NCBI GenBank assembly: GCA_003508835.1
Contig: PUFA01000225.1
Location: forward strand, 558,001 to 622,000
Direction of reading: 5' to 3'
DNA from: Eonycteris spelaea
Lineage: Eukaryota; Chordata; Mammalia; Chiroptera; Pteropodidae
Length of the DNA: 64,000 nucleotides
Under the pieces are notes generated by a model. That model was not told where the DNA came from, made no database searches, and saw only the letters and a list, made by a program, of their open reading frames with translations. A program made the translations under genes and the position numbers. This document shows, one piece after another, positions 33,401 through 48,400 of this stretch (the stretch's first letter is position 1; every line of letters begins with the position of its first letter).

Positions 33401-36400
33401 TTAAGTGAAAGTTTCTAATGGGAGAGAGATTCATGGAAAGGCTCCCCCTATTACCTGCTTTGAACAGAAACTAGGCCCCAGGTAGCAGAAAAACTCTCAC
33501 CATCACCAAGGAGGTGGGAATGGCTGCTAAGAGGAGAGTTGACTTTTCCAAATCTTAAGACTGTTTCTCAGTGCAACTATAAGGCAGTAATCATTTTGGG
33601 CTTTGGCAAGAGGCCGCTGATGTTTTTTTAAACAGATGTGAAACAGAGTAGTTTTCAAGAGGCTGCAAAGCTGCAGAGTTAGGGCCAAGTTTGTGCATTT
33701 TCTTGGGGGTGAAAATATATCTACATGACCTAAGCCACCCAGCACTGGGTTGAACCCTGGCTCTGAGTCAGTTTGTTTCAGACCACTAAGGCGCATACAA
33801 AAGTGTTTGGCAGAGTCCTAGTTATAGGGGTGTTGCCTACTGCTGAGTAATTTCATTTTCTTTTGGAATCAGATTCTAAAGGACCTAATACAAGAAGCAA
33901 TGAAGCGTCTGGTTTGGGATAACAGCTGAGCAGCTCTGATCTTGAATCTATAAAGAGCGACTGGGGCTGAGGGGGGCTGAGGATGAAAGAATGGGAGGGG
34001 TAGGGCATGAAGGTAAGAAGCTGGTCTACAAGGCAGGGCCAGCATTCCAAGTCAGTTCTGCTCTTCACTGGTTAGGTCTTCCTCACCGTTTATCCCCAGA
34101 GCCTAGTCTAGGACCAGGCACACAGCAGCTACTCCATCAGTTAGCTGCGGGTGCCAGCCATTCTTGAGTGGAAAAAGGATGTTCATAGCGTCTTATGGGG
34201 CCCAGCTGAAATGAGTCTTCCTCTGCCAAGTCCTCCCTGCACCCCAACTCCAATGGCAGGCAGAATCAATCACTCCCTCTTCTGTTCCTTTGGGCATCTA
34301 TGACACTGTTTTTAAGTTACCTGTCTATGTAGCATTTACCCTGCCAGACTGAGTTCTGAGGCCAGGGACCATCTTATTCCTCGCTGAATAACTAGCGTTG
34401 ATGCTTGGCATAGCAGTAGGTGCTCAATAAATGGGTGGAATTAATCGAAGTGCCATACCCCAATAACTCTGCTGATTTCCTTTTTCTACTTGAGGACGGC
34501 TGCCTCACAAGGCGAAAGCTGCTAAGATTTGTAGAGTGGCTGACGTGTTCCAGGTCCTGGGCTGGGCCCCGAGGATGTAAACGGAGGAAGACAGAGTTCC
34601 TGGCTTCAGACAGCTCAGCCCGGTGGAAGATCTGAACGCGGCGGGAGTCCTGAGAGATACTCCAGCGGCTTTTGGGATACAGAATACGGACAGTCCACCT
34701 CGGCCCTGAGGAGCCTGGGAGTGTCAGAAAGCCTCCCCAAAAGAGGTAAATCTCAGACTAAATCTTGAAGGGAGAGAGGGCTGTAACCGGATGAGGGGAC
34801 AGCAGGTGTGAAGGTCCAGGGGTGAGAGAGAACCCGGGGCACTCAGGAAAGTGAGGGGCCTTGGGAAGAGTGATGTGTTGGGCAGGGGTTGAGGCCGGAA
34901 GGCGGAGTCCCTCCTAAGGGCGTGACGGGCCCAGGGGCTGCTGCTCCTCACTGACTAGCTGGTGTCAGGCAGATCAGGTTCTCCATATGCCCCATCCTGA
35001 CACTGGTGACCCAGGAAGGAGCTTAAGAGAACCACCTCGACTTTCTGCCAGATGTCCATCTCTTGACTCTTTCAGCTATGACTCTCTACAACTACTTTGA
35101 ACAAAAGGCAGTAAATATGTGATGGCTTAAAAATATGTGCCTAACTCTCCCTCCACCAACCCTGCCTTCGTTTCTGGGTTAATTACAGGCTTATGACCTT
35201 ATGATTATAGGTTTATAATTAACATAGACTTGTAAATAAAAAAAAAATGTGTTTAGCCCACAGTTACTTTTTACTAGCATGCTCTCCCAGCAGGGCACTA
35301 TGCTGGAGGGAAATAAAATCCTCAATCATTTTTACTGGTCTGACTCCTATTATAACTACACTAAGTGAGCTGAATAAGCTACTTTCCTAACAACTCGAGG
35401 GCGAGAGAGATGGAGAAGAGCCACGTGCCCCAACCACGCCCCCTGCTACCGTCTGGTTGGAAAAAAGCCAAGAGATCTGGGCGACCTGGTGCAGTTTAAA
35501 AACAACAAGCATCTTTTATTCTCCTTCCAGTTTCAGTGTCCAGAGGCTACGGTTAACAGGTTTTCAATGTGCAAATCGTTTCATTCCTCCAAAGCCAGAG
35601 GGGAATAAAAACTGTACATCATTTCCAATCCATATTCATCAGGAGCGCCCTGGGGCTTGTCATCCTGCTGGCACTGGGCCAAGTTTCAGGGTCTGGCGGA
35701 AAGAGGTCTGTAGGCTTTGGGACTTGGTGTCTGGCCCCTTGAGATGAGATTAGTTCTCCAATAACCTGAATGTCTCGAGGGGAGGCAGCAGCACGCAGGC
35801 GTGGGATCCCTCTAGGCAGCCAGATCGGGTGTGGGTGGAGTTAAAACCCCAAGATGTTGCTAACAGCCACAGTGAAAGCTGGGGGCAGAGTTAAGAGCCT
35901 GCTGGGCAGGAGTGGGAATCTGCAAAGGGACTGATAGGGAAGGATAATACACAGGGCTAAAGCAATAGGGAAAAAATGGGATATTATTTTACTGGTGTGA
36001 AAAGGCAGGAAGAAAGGGAGCTAGGGGGTTAGACAAATGAATACAGCGCTTAGGATAAAGCCTTCTTTGGGGGTACAGTGGTCTCCTTTCCTCCACAGGA
36101 GCAAATACAGGACAGGGGGAGAAACACACATGACATCTAAATAAACCCATCTGGGGTAACATGAGTCTAGCAGAAGACACATGAGACTTCGGATCATCGG
36201 GCAGACAAGGGCCAAGGAAGACATCACAGACTATTTTTTGAGTAAGAATTGGAAAAGAGAAGGCACCTCTGAGAAACAGTACAAAACCAAGTCGCCTAAA
36301 GCAACCACAGCGTTGGCCAAAGTTTTAGCGGTCAGCTGGCCAGGAAGGTCTGCGCTGACAGATGCTGCGGGAGCACAGAGCGGAGCACCCTTCCACGGTG

Positions 36401-39400
36401 GGAGGAGAGCTAGCTGGAGACCTGGACCTGCCCAGAAGGCCCGTGGACGCTTCCTCAGCCCTGTACGCCCTGGAGCAGCAATGAGCGCATGCAGACTGTT
36501 AGGCCTGGGAGAGCTGGGAGCCCTCCCTGCAGCTCAGGGATGGAGCGGGGTTAGGCGAGAGGGTGCGGCTGGGTGTGGCAAGTCATTCAGAGGAGCAGAA
36601 AATGAAAAGCAGAGCTTACTTGTTGATGTTTGCAAGATAAATATCGGCTACATGACCCCCACTGGGACAGCTGGCCCCCGCTCTGGCTGTCACCTTTTCT
36701 TCAGGTGGCTCAGAAATGACCTCAATCTCAGACTTGGGGCTGGACCTCTCCACGACACCGTCCTCGCTGAGGAAGAAGGGGCAGGCAGGCAGGGAAAACA
36801 ACACAAAAGCAGTGTTAAATCGGCAAGATGGCCCCCCTACACACACGCGACCCCACAATGGCTCTGAGGCAGCAGGAGTGCCTGGCTGGGCCTAGCTCTG
36901 TAAGCAGAGGCAAGGAAACCTAAGGGCCTTTGGGGGGTTGTTTAAATAAAAATAAATAATCCCACTGAGTTCTGCAGGATCCCCAGCTCCTCCGGAAAGC
37001 TGGGCTAGGGGACACCTGGATTCGAGGCATCTGCCTGCTTCCCCACTCTGCTTTCCTGGGGCAGCTGTGCTGGGGCCACCTGCTGGAGAAAGGGGCGGCC
37101 AGTCCAGGTTGCGGTTTATCTGCTGAGGTCCTGAGCACTGCCAGGTAAGGACAGTCCGCTCTGTGGTGGCTCTGGAGATGCCGGCGTTGAGGCAGGACCC
37201 CGCCTCTCTGTCGTAGCGCATCCAGCCCCGCTTAGAGCGTCCCGGCCGGGCCCAGGTCTCTCCTCTGCTCGCCTGGCCCCTCTGGCTACTGATGACAAAG
37301 GGCCCCTTCTCCCCCATATTCATCTTCGCTCAGTCCTGTAGTGAAGTCATAATGCTAAATTTGGGAGGGTCCTGTCCACGCTCAGATGGCCACCGGCTTT
37401 GCGATGTTATCAACAGGGAGGATTTCCCCGCAGAACAAGCTGGGGAGAGGCGGGAAGGGTGCAGACTCATTCAGGATATCAACCTTTAAAAAATAATATT
37501 AAGGGAAGGACTAAAAACACTGACAGCATCGTATCCAAGGGGAGGGAGTCGGGGGCAGATGCAGGGCAAAGGGACAGGGGGGCTGGCGCTGGGGGCCACG
37601 GGGAAAAGCCTCCTGCCGGGAGCCAATGCCTGCCTCAAAGAGAGGGAGCCAACTGACAGCCCATCTGATGAGGTCTCCTGGGACCAGTTCACGGTCCCTT
37701 TGTCCCGTGACATCCTCTCCCCTCCCCTACCCATCTTTTCCCAAATCTACCTCATCTGGGTTAAAAGAACTGGGTTATTTTCGCAGGCTGCTTAATGTTA
37801 GACTTCTCTGAGAAAAGGAACTCATCATTTTCATTTAAGTGGAAAAACACCATCAGTGGCCCAATAGGTTGAGGTGAACATAGTTGTTTAAAAAGGAAGA
37901 AGTAAAAATGTTATGCCAACTTGATCTTTCTAATAAGGAAATGTAAGTGGTCAAATAATCACGTTTCATTATTATCACTCGTCAGGCATAAGTGTGGATG
38001 GGCGCTGGCTGGCCAGTTTCTAATGACGGTGTTTGGGGGGCGGGAAGGGTTCGGGGTGGGTGCGGGACGGCGGTGGAGGAGGATGTGCAGGGGAAAGAAG
38101 TATGAAGAGATTGAAAAACAACTTTCCATTGAGTCTGGGGATCCTTCTAGAACTGTGTGACCTCAGGACCGTGTTGGTTCCCCCGGGGGTTGGCTTCCCT
38201 CATCCTCCTATGGCTCCAGAAATAAAGCCTCATTCCCACAGTGGAGCCAGGGGACCCCGAAGGTGCAGGGGGCCCAACGTACGTGTCTTGGACCACGATG
38301 TACTGATGGGGATGAGTCCGTCGATGCCATTGTGCCGGCCTTCCCACCAGTCGTCGGAAGCCCGCTGGTAAAGCAGCAGGGATGCCCCTTCTTGAAGGAC
38401 AGCTCTCGGGCTGTCCGGCCCACGTAGTCAAACTTGGCAATGGCCTCGATGGGCTCACACTCTGAGAGGGGCATAAAAGGAAACACATGTTGGGCCTCAC
38501 GGATCGGGAACCTGAGTGAAAGGCCAATTAGCTGAACTCACAGTGGTGGGAAGACAACCTTATCTGAAAGATAAGCCACGGATAATGTGTGAAGCAGGTA
38601 ATTACCAGGTAGACTACACTTCATCCTGAAAACACTTGTCTACCTTGCCTTTGCTCACACTGTTCCTGCCACCAGGAATCCCTGTCTCTCTCATCTGCCT
38701 GATGAAACACATGAAGTCACGACTCAAATATCACGTAGTAACTTCTTTGGTGTTTCCATAGCTTTTTAGGCCAACTCCTATCATTGGATTTGCCATAGTC
38801 ACTTGTAAGCATGATGTCATTTCTGATTATTAAATAACTTCATTAATTATAGAACATTTATCATAGTGTATTTTAAATAGTTTATGTTACCCATTCCGCC
38901 TAGTAGAACATGAGCTTGAGTCTCTATAAAGAAAAAAAAACTTTCCCGATCAACTTTCCAAGGGGCAAAATAAGGAAATATATTTTGTGAACTATATATG
39001 AAAAAATGTGCATAGAAGTGATTTGAAAACTTAAAAGGGGGTTGCAAATGCAATGCATTTTTACCTCTGTGTGAGCTTCTGTTTTTCATCTATAAAACGA
39101 GGATAACAATAGTGCTTTTTTCATGAAATTAACACTAATTTTTTAAGTTAAATCTATTAGGGTGACATTGGTTAATAACATTATATAAATCTCAGGTGTA
39201 TAACTGTCTATGTGCCATCAGTATTCCCTATTGTGTGTTCACCACCAGAAGTTTAGTTTCCTTCCGTCACCATTTATCTGACCCCCTTTACCCTCTTTGT
39301 CCTCCCCCCACACCCTTCCCCTCTGGTAACCACCATTCTGTTGTCCACATCTATGAGTTTGTTTTTGTTGTTGTTGTTTTGCTGGTTCAGAATAATACAA

Positions 39401-42400
39401 ATTTGTAGAAGTGCTCAGAACAGCTCCTGGCCCATCATAAATGCTACACGTGTTAGCCATTCTTCTTATTGTCACTATTATCATTATCTGTTCTCACCTG
39501 CAGATAGAGGTCAGAGCACAAAAAGAAGGCCCCGGGAAACCTGGGGCCTGAGGTTTAAGTCAGATATTCTGAGTAGTGAAAAGATGCTGGCAAACACGAC
39601 CACATCTAGGTGGCCCCGGCTGAACAGGCAGGGCCTGGATTCTGCGGCAGGAGGCGGACTGATGGTACTCCCTCTCTCTCTCTCTCTCACCTCAGTTTTC
39701 TCAATGATAGAATAGCAGCTCTATCTATTTCACCAGGGATTAGAAGATAAGACATCTAAAGGCTCTAGCAGTGCTGGGCACACGGTACATTCTAACCAAA
39801 TACGAATTTCACTCGTTTACCTACTCCCCTCTCGTAATGTGGCAAGTTATCATTACGATCCGACATTAGGATCCAAATAAATAGCCCTAACTTTTATTTT
39901 TATTTTTTTTACTGTAAAAGCTGGCCGGAGATTGTAGAATTCGCAGCAAGGCAGGGAGCCGGGAAAGCTCCACAGACTCTGCCCTCTCGCTCTCATGCCC
40001 CAAAATGTCTGAGGCCCCCTTGTCAGCTGTTGAGACTTTCAGAGTCCAAGTGACCCAGAAATGGGGTGCAGAACTGTTGGAAGGAGGGGGGAATGTGCTG
40101 GCTGGACAGACCCTAATAAATCACGGGCACTGCCGAGGGGCCTGCAGATGACAGCTGTGCATTCCACGTCTTGATGGACAACCACCAGGCCACGCAGCGC
40201 TTGCATGTCTGTGCTCTGGAAAGGGTTGATTTTTCCAGTTGGCAGGCGTGAAAGCGTGTGGTTTCTGCGCCCTGATTCCCACTCCCCTCTGGCTTGCTGC
40301 TGTTGGGTTCTTGGCACCCAGCTTCTCTAGCCCCAGGCTTACTGCTTTTCAAATGAGCTCTCCTTCACTTTGGTCTCTAGCTACCTGGTAGGAGTCTGGG
40401 CCATGACAGGGACTGACATCATGCTGGTGAGGCAAGGAACTGGGAGGTAAGCCAGGGGCAGGGTTTGCGGGCAAGAAGGTTGAAGGGCTAGGAAAGGTCC
40501 AGCTCTTCAACTCTGGTCTAATACAGAGGCCATTCTATCTAAGAAGGTGGGACACCTCTTCTAGAAAGGGAACGGATAAAAGGAGGCCTCCCTGCCTGGC
40601 TTCAGGGGACTGCTGGGCAGGAAGGCTCATCAGGAGCACAGGATGGCCTTCACCCTGGCGGCCCCGCTGACCCCAAGTGGGACCTCATACCATCATCACT
40701 TGTGTGGTGCTCTGTGGTCACATCCTGGGCAGAGTCTTCAGCCGAGGTAGTCTCTCCGTGAGGGCTGTCACTGCAACAGGAGCAAGAGTAACTAAGATCT
40801 CAGTACTGGTTTACAAAATTCTCATCTTCATACAACCTTCTCAAAGCAAGAGCATGGAATCTATCTTACGCTCTCTATATCCTGATTGCACACTGCAGAC
40901 GAATGCTAAAGATGAAATATAAGGCTCCCAAGTTCTCTAGTCCAGCTTCTGCTACAACAACTACTTGAGATTACTTAGAATATCTTGAGACAAAGGGAAC
41001 CACTTTTGAACTTATAAATCTTTTCGAAAAAACAGAACTTAACTCCTCAAGGGCTGTTTCTCCTAGGTAAACTAGTTCCTGGAGGGAGCATGATGGAAGA
41101 AACATACTAGGCTCTAGTATCAGATACAACTGGATCCAAAATCCAGCTGACGCTACCTAACCTATAAATTGAGGATGATGGTCTGGATGCCTCACAGAGC
41201 TGTGTGAGGATTCAATGAAATAAGAGGAGGTGATTAATAAGTGGTACTTCCCTTCTTATTTTGCTTGATGACTCTAGGTGTCTTTGTGTTTTAGTCTGTG
41301 TACTGGTGGGAAAGGAGCAGTTGAGTCATAGAAATGGGTGGGAAATAAAGCAGGAGAAGAGTCTGCTGGGGGCTGGACTCCGCAAGAGGGCAGGGGATAG
41401 AAGCTGGGTCAAGTTCTTGAAAAAATTCATGAAGTCTAAAATTATCCAGGGTTTAGACTTGAGAACAGCCAGGGAAATGACTAGGAAGGGGTTTCCATGC
41501 CGATCTCCTGGCTCGTGGATTTTAAATGCATGGGGATGGGTGCCAGGAAGTTCTTACTTCCTGAAAGGTAGGAAAACACCCTGTTCATTTCTAAAGGTTC
41601 TTCCTCGGGCAGTTGGTAGTAACAAATGAGCCTTTCTAGGTGGTTTTATGAGAACACCACCACCCGGCCGCGTTTCCACCTTCCAGCTGACAGCCTAACC
41701 TTTCTCTTAGGATGGATCCTTCACTTCTATAAAGTCCCTCAGAGACCAGGGGACCAGTTCAGGACCCATTCTGTGTGAAGTAAGTCGGTTCCAAGGAGGT
41801 TCTCAGACTCCAGAGAAAATTCTGGGAGAACTTAACAGGGATTCCTCTTTGTCAAAGATTGTGGGCACGATTTCTCACTGTTTTTTGATCCATAAAACCC
41901 TCGACATTCTGGACACCTTTAGGGCCCCGTGGGTGCACAGGGCAAAGGCTCACTGTTCCCCAGTAAGTCTATGTGGCTATCCACTAAGGGGCAGGTCTCA
42001 AACCTCAGGGAGTCCAGGATAGCTTGTTAAAAACAGATGGCCTCCCCCGCTGCTGCCCTCAGAATTCCTGATTCACTAGGTCTGTTTGCATTTCTAACCA
42101 GCACCACGTGATGCATGATGCACGTGCTGCTGATCTGGGGACCCCACCTTGAAAACCAATGCTCTAAGGTAAAGGGGAAATGATGCTTTTTAAAGGTTCC
42201 TTCTAGCCCTAAAATCCTATGCTTCTCTTGTTCCACACTAACACCCCCAGGCCCACCAACACCTGTGGTCTCAGAAGAAGCCCAGCACGCCACATGGCAG
42301 GCAATCCTAGGAAACTGGGTTCTAGTCTCGGGGCCAGTAAGTGTGGTGAAATGGGACTGGCCTCTCCCCTCCATCGCCATGGGGAGGCCAAGGCCCGGTG

Positions 42401-45400
42401 CTCCCTCTTCTTAGCTGTTCTGGTCTCCTGACCATTCTCCAGGGTCCTGGGGCTCTAGCACCCCTTTGGTCACCCTTTCCTCACCCCTTTCATCAATCCT
42501 AGCTCACTGCACTGGCACTTCCCTCTCTTTCCAGAGAGGCTGGAAGCCTTCTCCGTGGGTGTGAATCCAGAGGTCAGCTGGTCCCTGAAACCCCAAGGTC
42601 ATTTACTCTTGACTCTGAGGTGCTTCTGGCCTGAGGCCCGGACCCTCCCACCCAGTTTGTGGTGGTAACTTCCCTGACTAATCTTGTGGTTTTTTCAGAG
42701 GTTGCTAATAAATGTCGGATGCACAACAAGCAGCAGGGGCTGAGGAGAACACCTTGGAGAGAAATGGCTCCTGGAGCCACCCTGCTCAGCCCCTCTGGGG
42801 CTCCGTCTGCTCCAGTGGGCTGGGACGGGGGAGCAGGGCTGCGGGGGGGACCTCCGTGTTCTGGGATCGGTCCAGAGGCTGTAGCAGTTTGCTATTTGAG
42901 ACGTGAAGGCAGACTTTAGAAGGAAGGTAAGCAGAATTTGGGAACACTATTCCACAGTTTTTCAGCACTCATGCATGGGGGAAACCAACTCTCCAAGTCA
43001 CATGTACAAAGACAGCTCCCTGGAGCTGAGACCTGAACAACTTCCCCAGTCCCCACCACCCATCTGTCAGTGACAAAAGCTTTCTCTCTGAGCTGGCAAA
43101 CCTAGGTTCCTCCAGCTTAGACCCAGATGCTGAGATTTACGGGACAGGAGAGAAGCCTGAACCCACAGATGTCGGTGATATTTTTGTTCACAGACACATG
43201 AATATCACTTTTTTCACTCCTTGGGCAGGAGGCTCCTTCTGTGGGGATCAGGAAGACGTGTGGACCAATTGGCCTCTAATTAAGTAAACAACCTCCCCTG
43301 TCCTCCCTACCTCAGCCGATAGCAATGGGGCTGGCTGAATTGGTTCCAGATGTTGAATTCAAATGGAATCTGATTTGGGCTGGCTTAAGCTTTCAGCCCG
43401 GGCTGAGACACTACTTAGGGGAAGCAGGGAGGGCGAGGAGGAGGACAAGGTAAGGGATGTTAGGGAGTAAAAGAGAGAGGCAGTGGTCTTGTGTTTAGCG
43501 GGAAAATGACACTGTAAATGGCACCCTAGGGCAGTGTTGAGTAGCAAATAGTGCCCTGTACTAAGTGACAGGAGATCAGGATTGGAATCCCCATCACTGG
43601 GGTGACCTGAAAGATTGTCACTGGCCATGCTTTGTGTTGCAGTGACTTTATCTATAAAGTGGAAATAGTGATTTGTATTTGTCTGAAGAAGGGTCTGTGT
43701 GCCTTGGATCCTGTCATATCTCCACTCCCAGGCTAGGTCATGAAAATCCTCATGCCACACAACTTAATCCCCAGTTCAAGGTAGAACCGTGCCGAACTGC
43801 CCAAAATGGAGCTTACCCCTCTTTCCCTTCACAAATTCCTGAAATCATTCTAAATGATTATTTTATGAACCCTCGGTCAGGAAATGATGCCTTGCAGCCG
43901 AACTCTTCCCAGTAAGAAATTCCCCAGGGACCAGGACTGTTTCCCTTGCAACCCACAGTACAGAGCAGAGGCCTGGGAGACACTGGTGACTGATAACAGA
44001 AGTTCTAACGTACAACCCTATAAAATCCCCTTTCCTGGAGATTACTGATATTACTATTATTGTCATTATCTTTCTTTGGGAAGAATGTTCCCTCACCACT
44101 CAGAACTCATAAGAAAGGGAGGTGGTGTGAAGTGGCACTGACTCCATAGGTCGGGTCGAGGTGGGGTACTGCTACTCCACTCCCAGGTCCTGGAAGCTTG
44201 AAGCGCCAGGGAGTGGGAGGCTGGGAGGATCTGGGTGTCCCCCTTTGGTCTCGCTTGGCCATCTGGCCCTCAGGCCAGTGTGTGCTGGCGATGCCCTCCC
44301 CTCCTCCAGCCCTGCGCCCCCTACCAGTAATCCTCCGTGCTTCCTCCTCTGCTGTAGACCGGGCCCTCCAGCTCCCTGGGGTTTGGGAAGATGTTCTCAT
44401 GTTGGATGATGATGGTTTTGATCAGCTCATTCACATGGGCTTGGCAGGACACCTGGTCATGGCCCTCAGGCACTGACATCAGCGAGGGCCCGAAGCAGAT
44501 GGCGAGGTTGTAGGGGTCCATCATGTTCTCTTCACTGAACTGTGATAAACTGGAGGAGAAGGAAAGGGGGCAAGCTGGAAAGCACGCGCATGAATGCTCA
44601 AAAAACACAATCACAGGAGACACAGCCAAGAGCAAGAACAAAAGATCCATAAACTGCCACCTGCTTTTCTGGGCATCGGAGCCCTTCTAAAAGTTGGCAG
44701 AGGGAGAATAGAATGACCACCAGGACGGTCATTTGGGAGCCAAGGAAAGGCAAAGTGGAAGCGCCTCCTTGCAGATCTCACCCACCCCTCTCTCTTCAGC
44801 TCCCCGTTCCAATCCCGCTTCCCACTCTACTACCAGCCCCCTGAGACCTTGTCCATCAAATCCCCCTGCCTTGAGAACACCCCCTCTGTAGAGCTGCACA
44901 CAGTTCCCACAAAACAACCCTCTAAGTCGACAGAGCAGACGGAGACTGCCCAGGTAATATGGTTAGAAGACACAGGCATCGTGCGTTGCGTACCTTCTTG
45001 CATAGCAAAATAAATTATTAAGGATATTCCATTCTAAGCTCTAGACATATTTTAAAAAAATAGGCAACCAATTAGCTATCAAGTTGGTGAATTTCTCTCT
45101 GGAACAGCTAATTCAATTGTTTTTCATTTTCATAATATCCTTCTCTATTATTACATTCAGGATTTATTCCAGAAAAGGTCAGCATACTGTTCAACTTCTG
45201 CTCGGGCTTCTCTGGATGAGGTCTGACTTCGTCAGCGGGTATTTATGTATTCTGGACTCCCTCTTTTCCCCAGCAGCTGCTCCAGCCATACCTCCAACCG
45301 TGGCCATCGGTGAGTCACTGCACCTGATGAGTCCCCACTGGTCTCTATCTTTCTGGGCACTGAAGGCTGGGCCAGCCCTAGATAAACCCCACCCTCACCC

Positions 45401-48400
45401 TGGCCTGCAGAACTGTGAGCTCTGTGAAGGAGTTCTGCCTCCCCAGGGGCATCAGCAGGAAGTCTCCAGCACCTGATTCTCCTGGAGCCTGAGAAGATAC
45501 CAAAACCCTCTGATGCTGAACCAGAGGCCTGAGGCTCTGCTGTCTTCATACGAGTAGCTGTTCTTCAGCATCGGGCAAGTTTTTTTCTAGTGTATCTCAC
45601 ATCCAGGCTCACGTTACCAAGGTGGTCTCTCACTAACTCAGTGGTTCTCTCCTCTACTTAAGATTCTGATACATTACCCCGTTCCCACTTAGCGAATCCC
45701 TGAGAAACGGTGAAATGGTTCAGTGGATATGAACAACCGTCATGACTCAGAATCACTGTTCTCTAGGAACTAGTCAAATGCAGGGAGCCTGGCGATGGGT
45801 GAGGTTATAGATCTCAGCGGCTGGACTGCTTCACAGGAGGTCATAAAAATTTAATTTTACAATCCTTTCCTGGCTCCCGAGTTAAAACAGAGCAGAGATT
45901 CAGAAAAGGCTGGGAGAAGTTTCCAAGTCTACTTCTTGGCCAAATAAAAACTGGAGAGACTGGAAATTACCTCGGTAACCTCGGCAGAAACAACTGAGGC
46001 CTAAGGCACCACCAGGCTACAGTTGGAGCTAGTCCCAGGCTGGCTGGTGCCTGGTGCTGTGGGAACAAGGTGGAGGAAGGCCCTGTCTCAGCAGTGTGAC
46101 CCGACAACGTTTTCGTAATGTGGAAGGAAACCGGTAGTTTTGGGGAAAGTCTGGTAGTCAGAGGGAAACAAACTCTAGCCCTGAAGATTCTGGCACGTTC
46201 CCGCCCTCACGGAGTCCCAGTCAAAGCTCCGTGAGACGAGAAATCTTGCCCTTGCTGAGTCTTCTAAGGCAAGGACTGTTCAAGTCATTGGTGGCTGCAG
46301 TGACCAGGGGCTCGAGGTGATTCCACCTTTGTGGAATGTGGTCTCACAGGTCCAGGTCCATTTCTCACTCCCATTAAAATAAAGACCAAGATCCTTCTCT
46401 TTCTTCCAATCTACAACGAGAACACGTAGGTTTAGGAGCTAAAGCCATGGTTCTTAACTCTGGGGAACACCGGCTCCTCCAAGAATTTGACAAAAACTAG
46501 AGATTGTCTCCCCAGAAAAGTTCACATACAATACACACACAGTTTCGTATGTAATGATGCTAATAATCCTTGAAGATACTGAAGGCTATACCCAATATAA
46601 GACCACTAAGTTTTTTTTAAGGAAATACTAAAATGGGTAACACTGATATTAGTTCCCTCTTAAAAATTTTTTTCTGTGTGTCAACTTACAGACATGCCAT
46701 TTCATCTAAGAGTTGTACTATATTTCTACAGCTTCAGTCTATAACTTTAGTGAATCCTCCTGATTGATTTGAAATCACCCTTTTTCATGCATCTTAAAAA
46801 GTTCAGCATCATGGCTGGGAACGTAGGCTTTCTGGGGGAATGAGAAAATCAGGATTGGTGTGGAAACTTGTTTTTTTATCATGCTCTTCTCTGGACTTTT
46901 TACTCTTTTAATGATGCACATTTGCCTCTTTGATTGAATTTAAAAAGAAAAACAAAATATCCCAAGAACTTTAGGGTCAAACGGACCTGTATTGAGTCCT
47001 AGCTCTGTTGCTTGCCAGTTCCATGACTTTGTCTAGTTCCCTAGTTTCTTCACTGTAAAATGAAGGCCATTTCGTGCCTCTTCTATGGAGCTGTTGTAAA
47101 GATTAAATGAGGTGACATGTGCAAAGCATTAAGCAATATGGCTGACACATTGGTGGTATTCAATAGATATTTTCTGTAATTATAATATCCTGAGTGCTTC
47201 TTGCTAAAGGACCCTTGCTTCTAGTCAGGAAGCAGAAGGCAGGGCTGCCGACATCTGGCAGTAGTTGCTTTACAGGAATCTACGTTCTTCTCCTGACAGG
47301 TATTCTCTAACAAGCTGGGGCTCTAGATCCCCAAATCCAAATCTTAAATCATCAAGGAGAGCACTACGCTTTGAACAGACTGTTTTAAATACATGACGTT
47401 TCACTTAAAAACCTTAAACTTTTCTGATTTGGCAACAACCAAGAGACTATGGGTAAGATATTATGCATCACGTTTGATTTTAGGTTTCAAGGAATGAAGA
47501 GAAATTGTATTATTTGCCATGACCCCAGGCAAAAACATGGGGCTGAGAATCCATCAGCCCTTTAAAAGCTTCCACAATTGGAGACACCACAACTTCCCTC
47601 TATAAATCTAGGATTTAAACAGCCTTCCCTAGACTTTCCCAAAAGGCTCCCTATGAGACCAGAAGAGAAAGGTGATCCTGGCTAATTCTTTCTGATGGTC
47701 CTTCAGGGGCACTCCCTCACTCCCCTGGACTATAACACACTTTTCTCCATCCTCTGTGCTCCCCAACCGATTAGCTAACTTGCCTCTGTTCCCTAATATT
47801 TCTGCCTTCCGTTCCCTACTGCTTCCTCAAAGAATATCAAATGTACTTCTCTGCACAGATATTCTGAGCACATCTTGTATGCTCAAGAATACCACTGCAG
47901 CAATTGTCCTTGCTCTCTATTTTATCATCAGTTTTTCTTCCCTACTAGGTCATTCCTAGGAGCATACAAACATGCAGTCTCTAAACACCCATCCTACAAA
48001 ACAATTCTTTCTTAACTCGAATTACTACAGCAAATTTACTGTCCCATTTCTCTCCTCTCTCTAGTAAAATTCTTTGAGCGCCATCTGCACCAGCTGTCTC
48101 TGATTCTCTGACTCTTCTCCACCCCTTTTTCTATAGACTGCATTGTACCTCCCACAATGCATATGTTGAAGCCCTAACCCACACTATGACTGTATTTGGA
48201 GATAGGACCTTTAAGGAGATAATTAAGGTTAAGGTCATAAGGGTGGGACCCAAATCCAATAGGACTGGTGTTCTCATAAGAAGAGGAAAAGAGGTGCCAG
48301 AGCTTCTCTCCCAGCTTGTGCACATGGGGAAGGGCATGTGAGGACAGGGGAGAAATGGCCATCTACAAGCCAAGGAGAGGGGCCTCACCAGAACGCAGCC

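Larger units (their letters stand above)
40771..44324. other. SRGAP2 intron with MIR and MER5 remnants
   Basis: Holds an MIR (about 41100-41255) and a MER5-type remnant (about 41990-42175). No exon was recognised. Confidence 0.6.

Noticed and set aside
36181..36867. 228-residue open frame on the plus strand
   Set aside because: It covers the SRGAP2 exon at 36620-36766 in antisense and intron on both sides. No start context or domain supports it.
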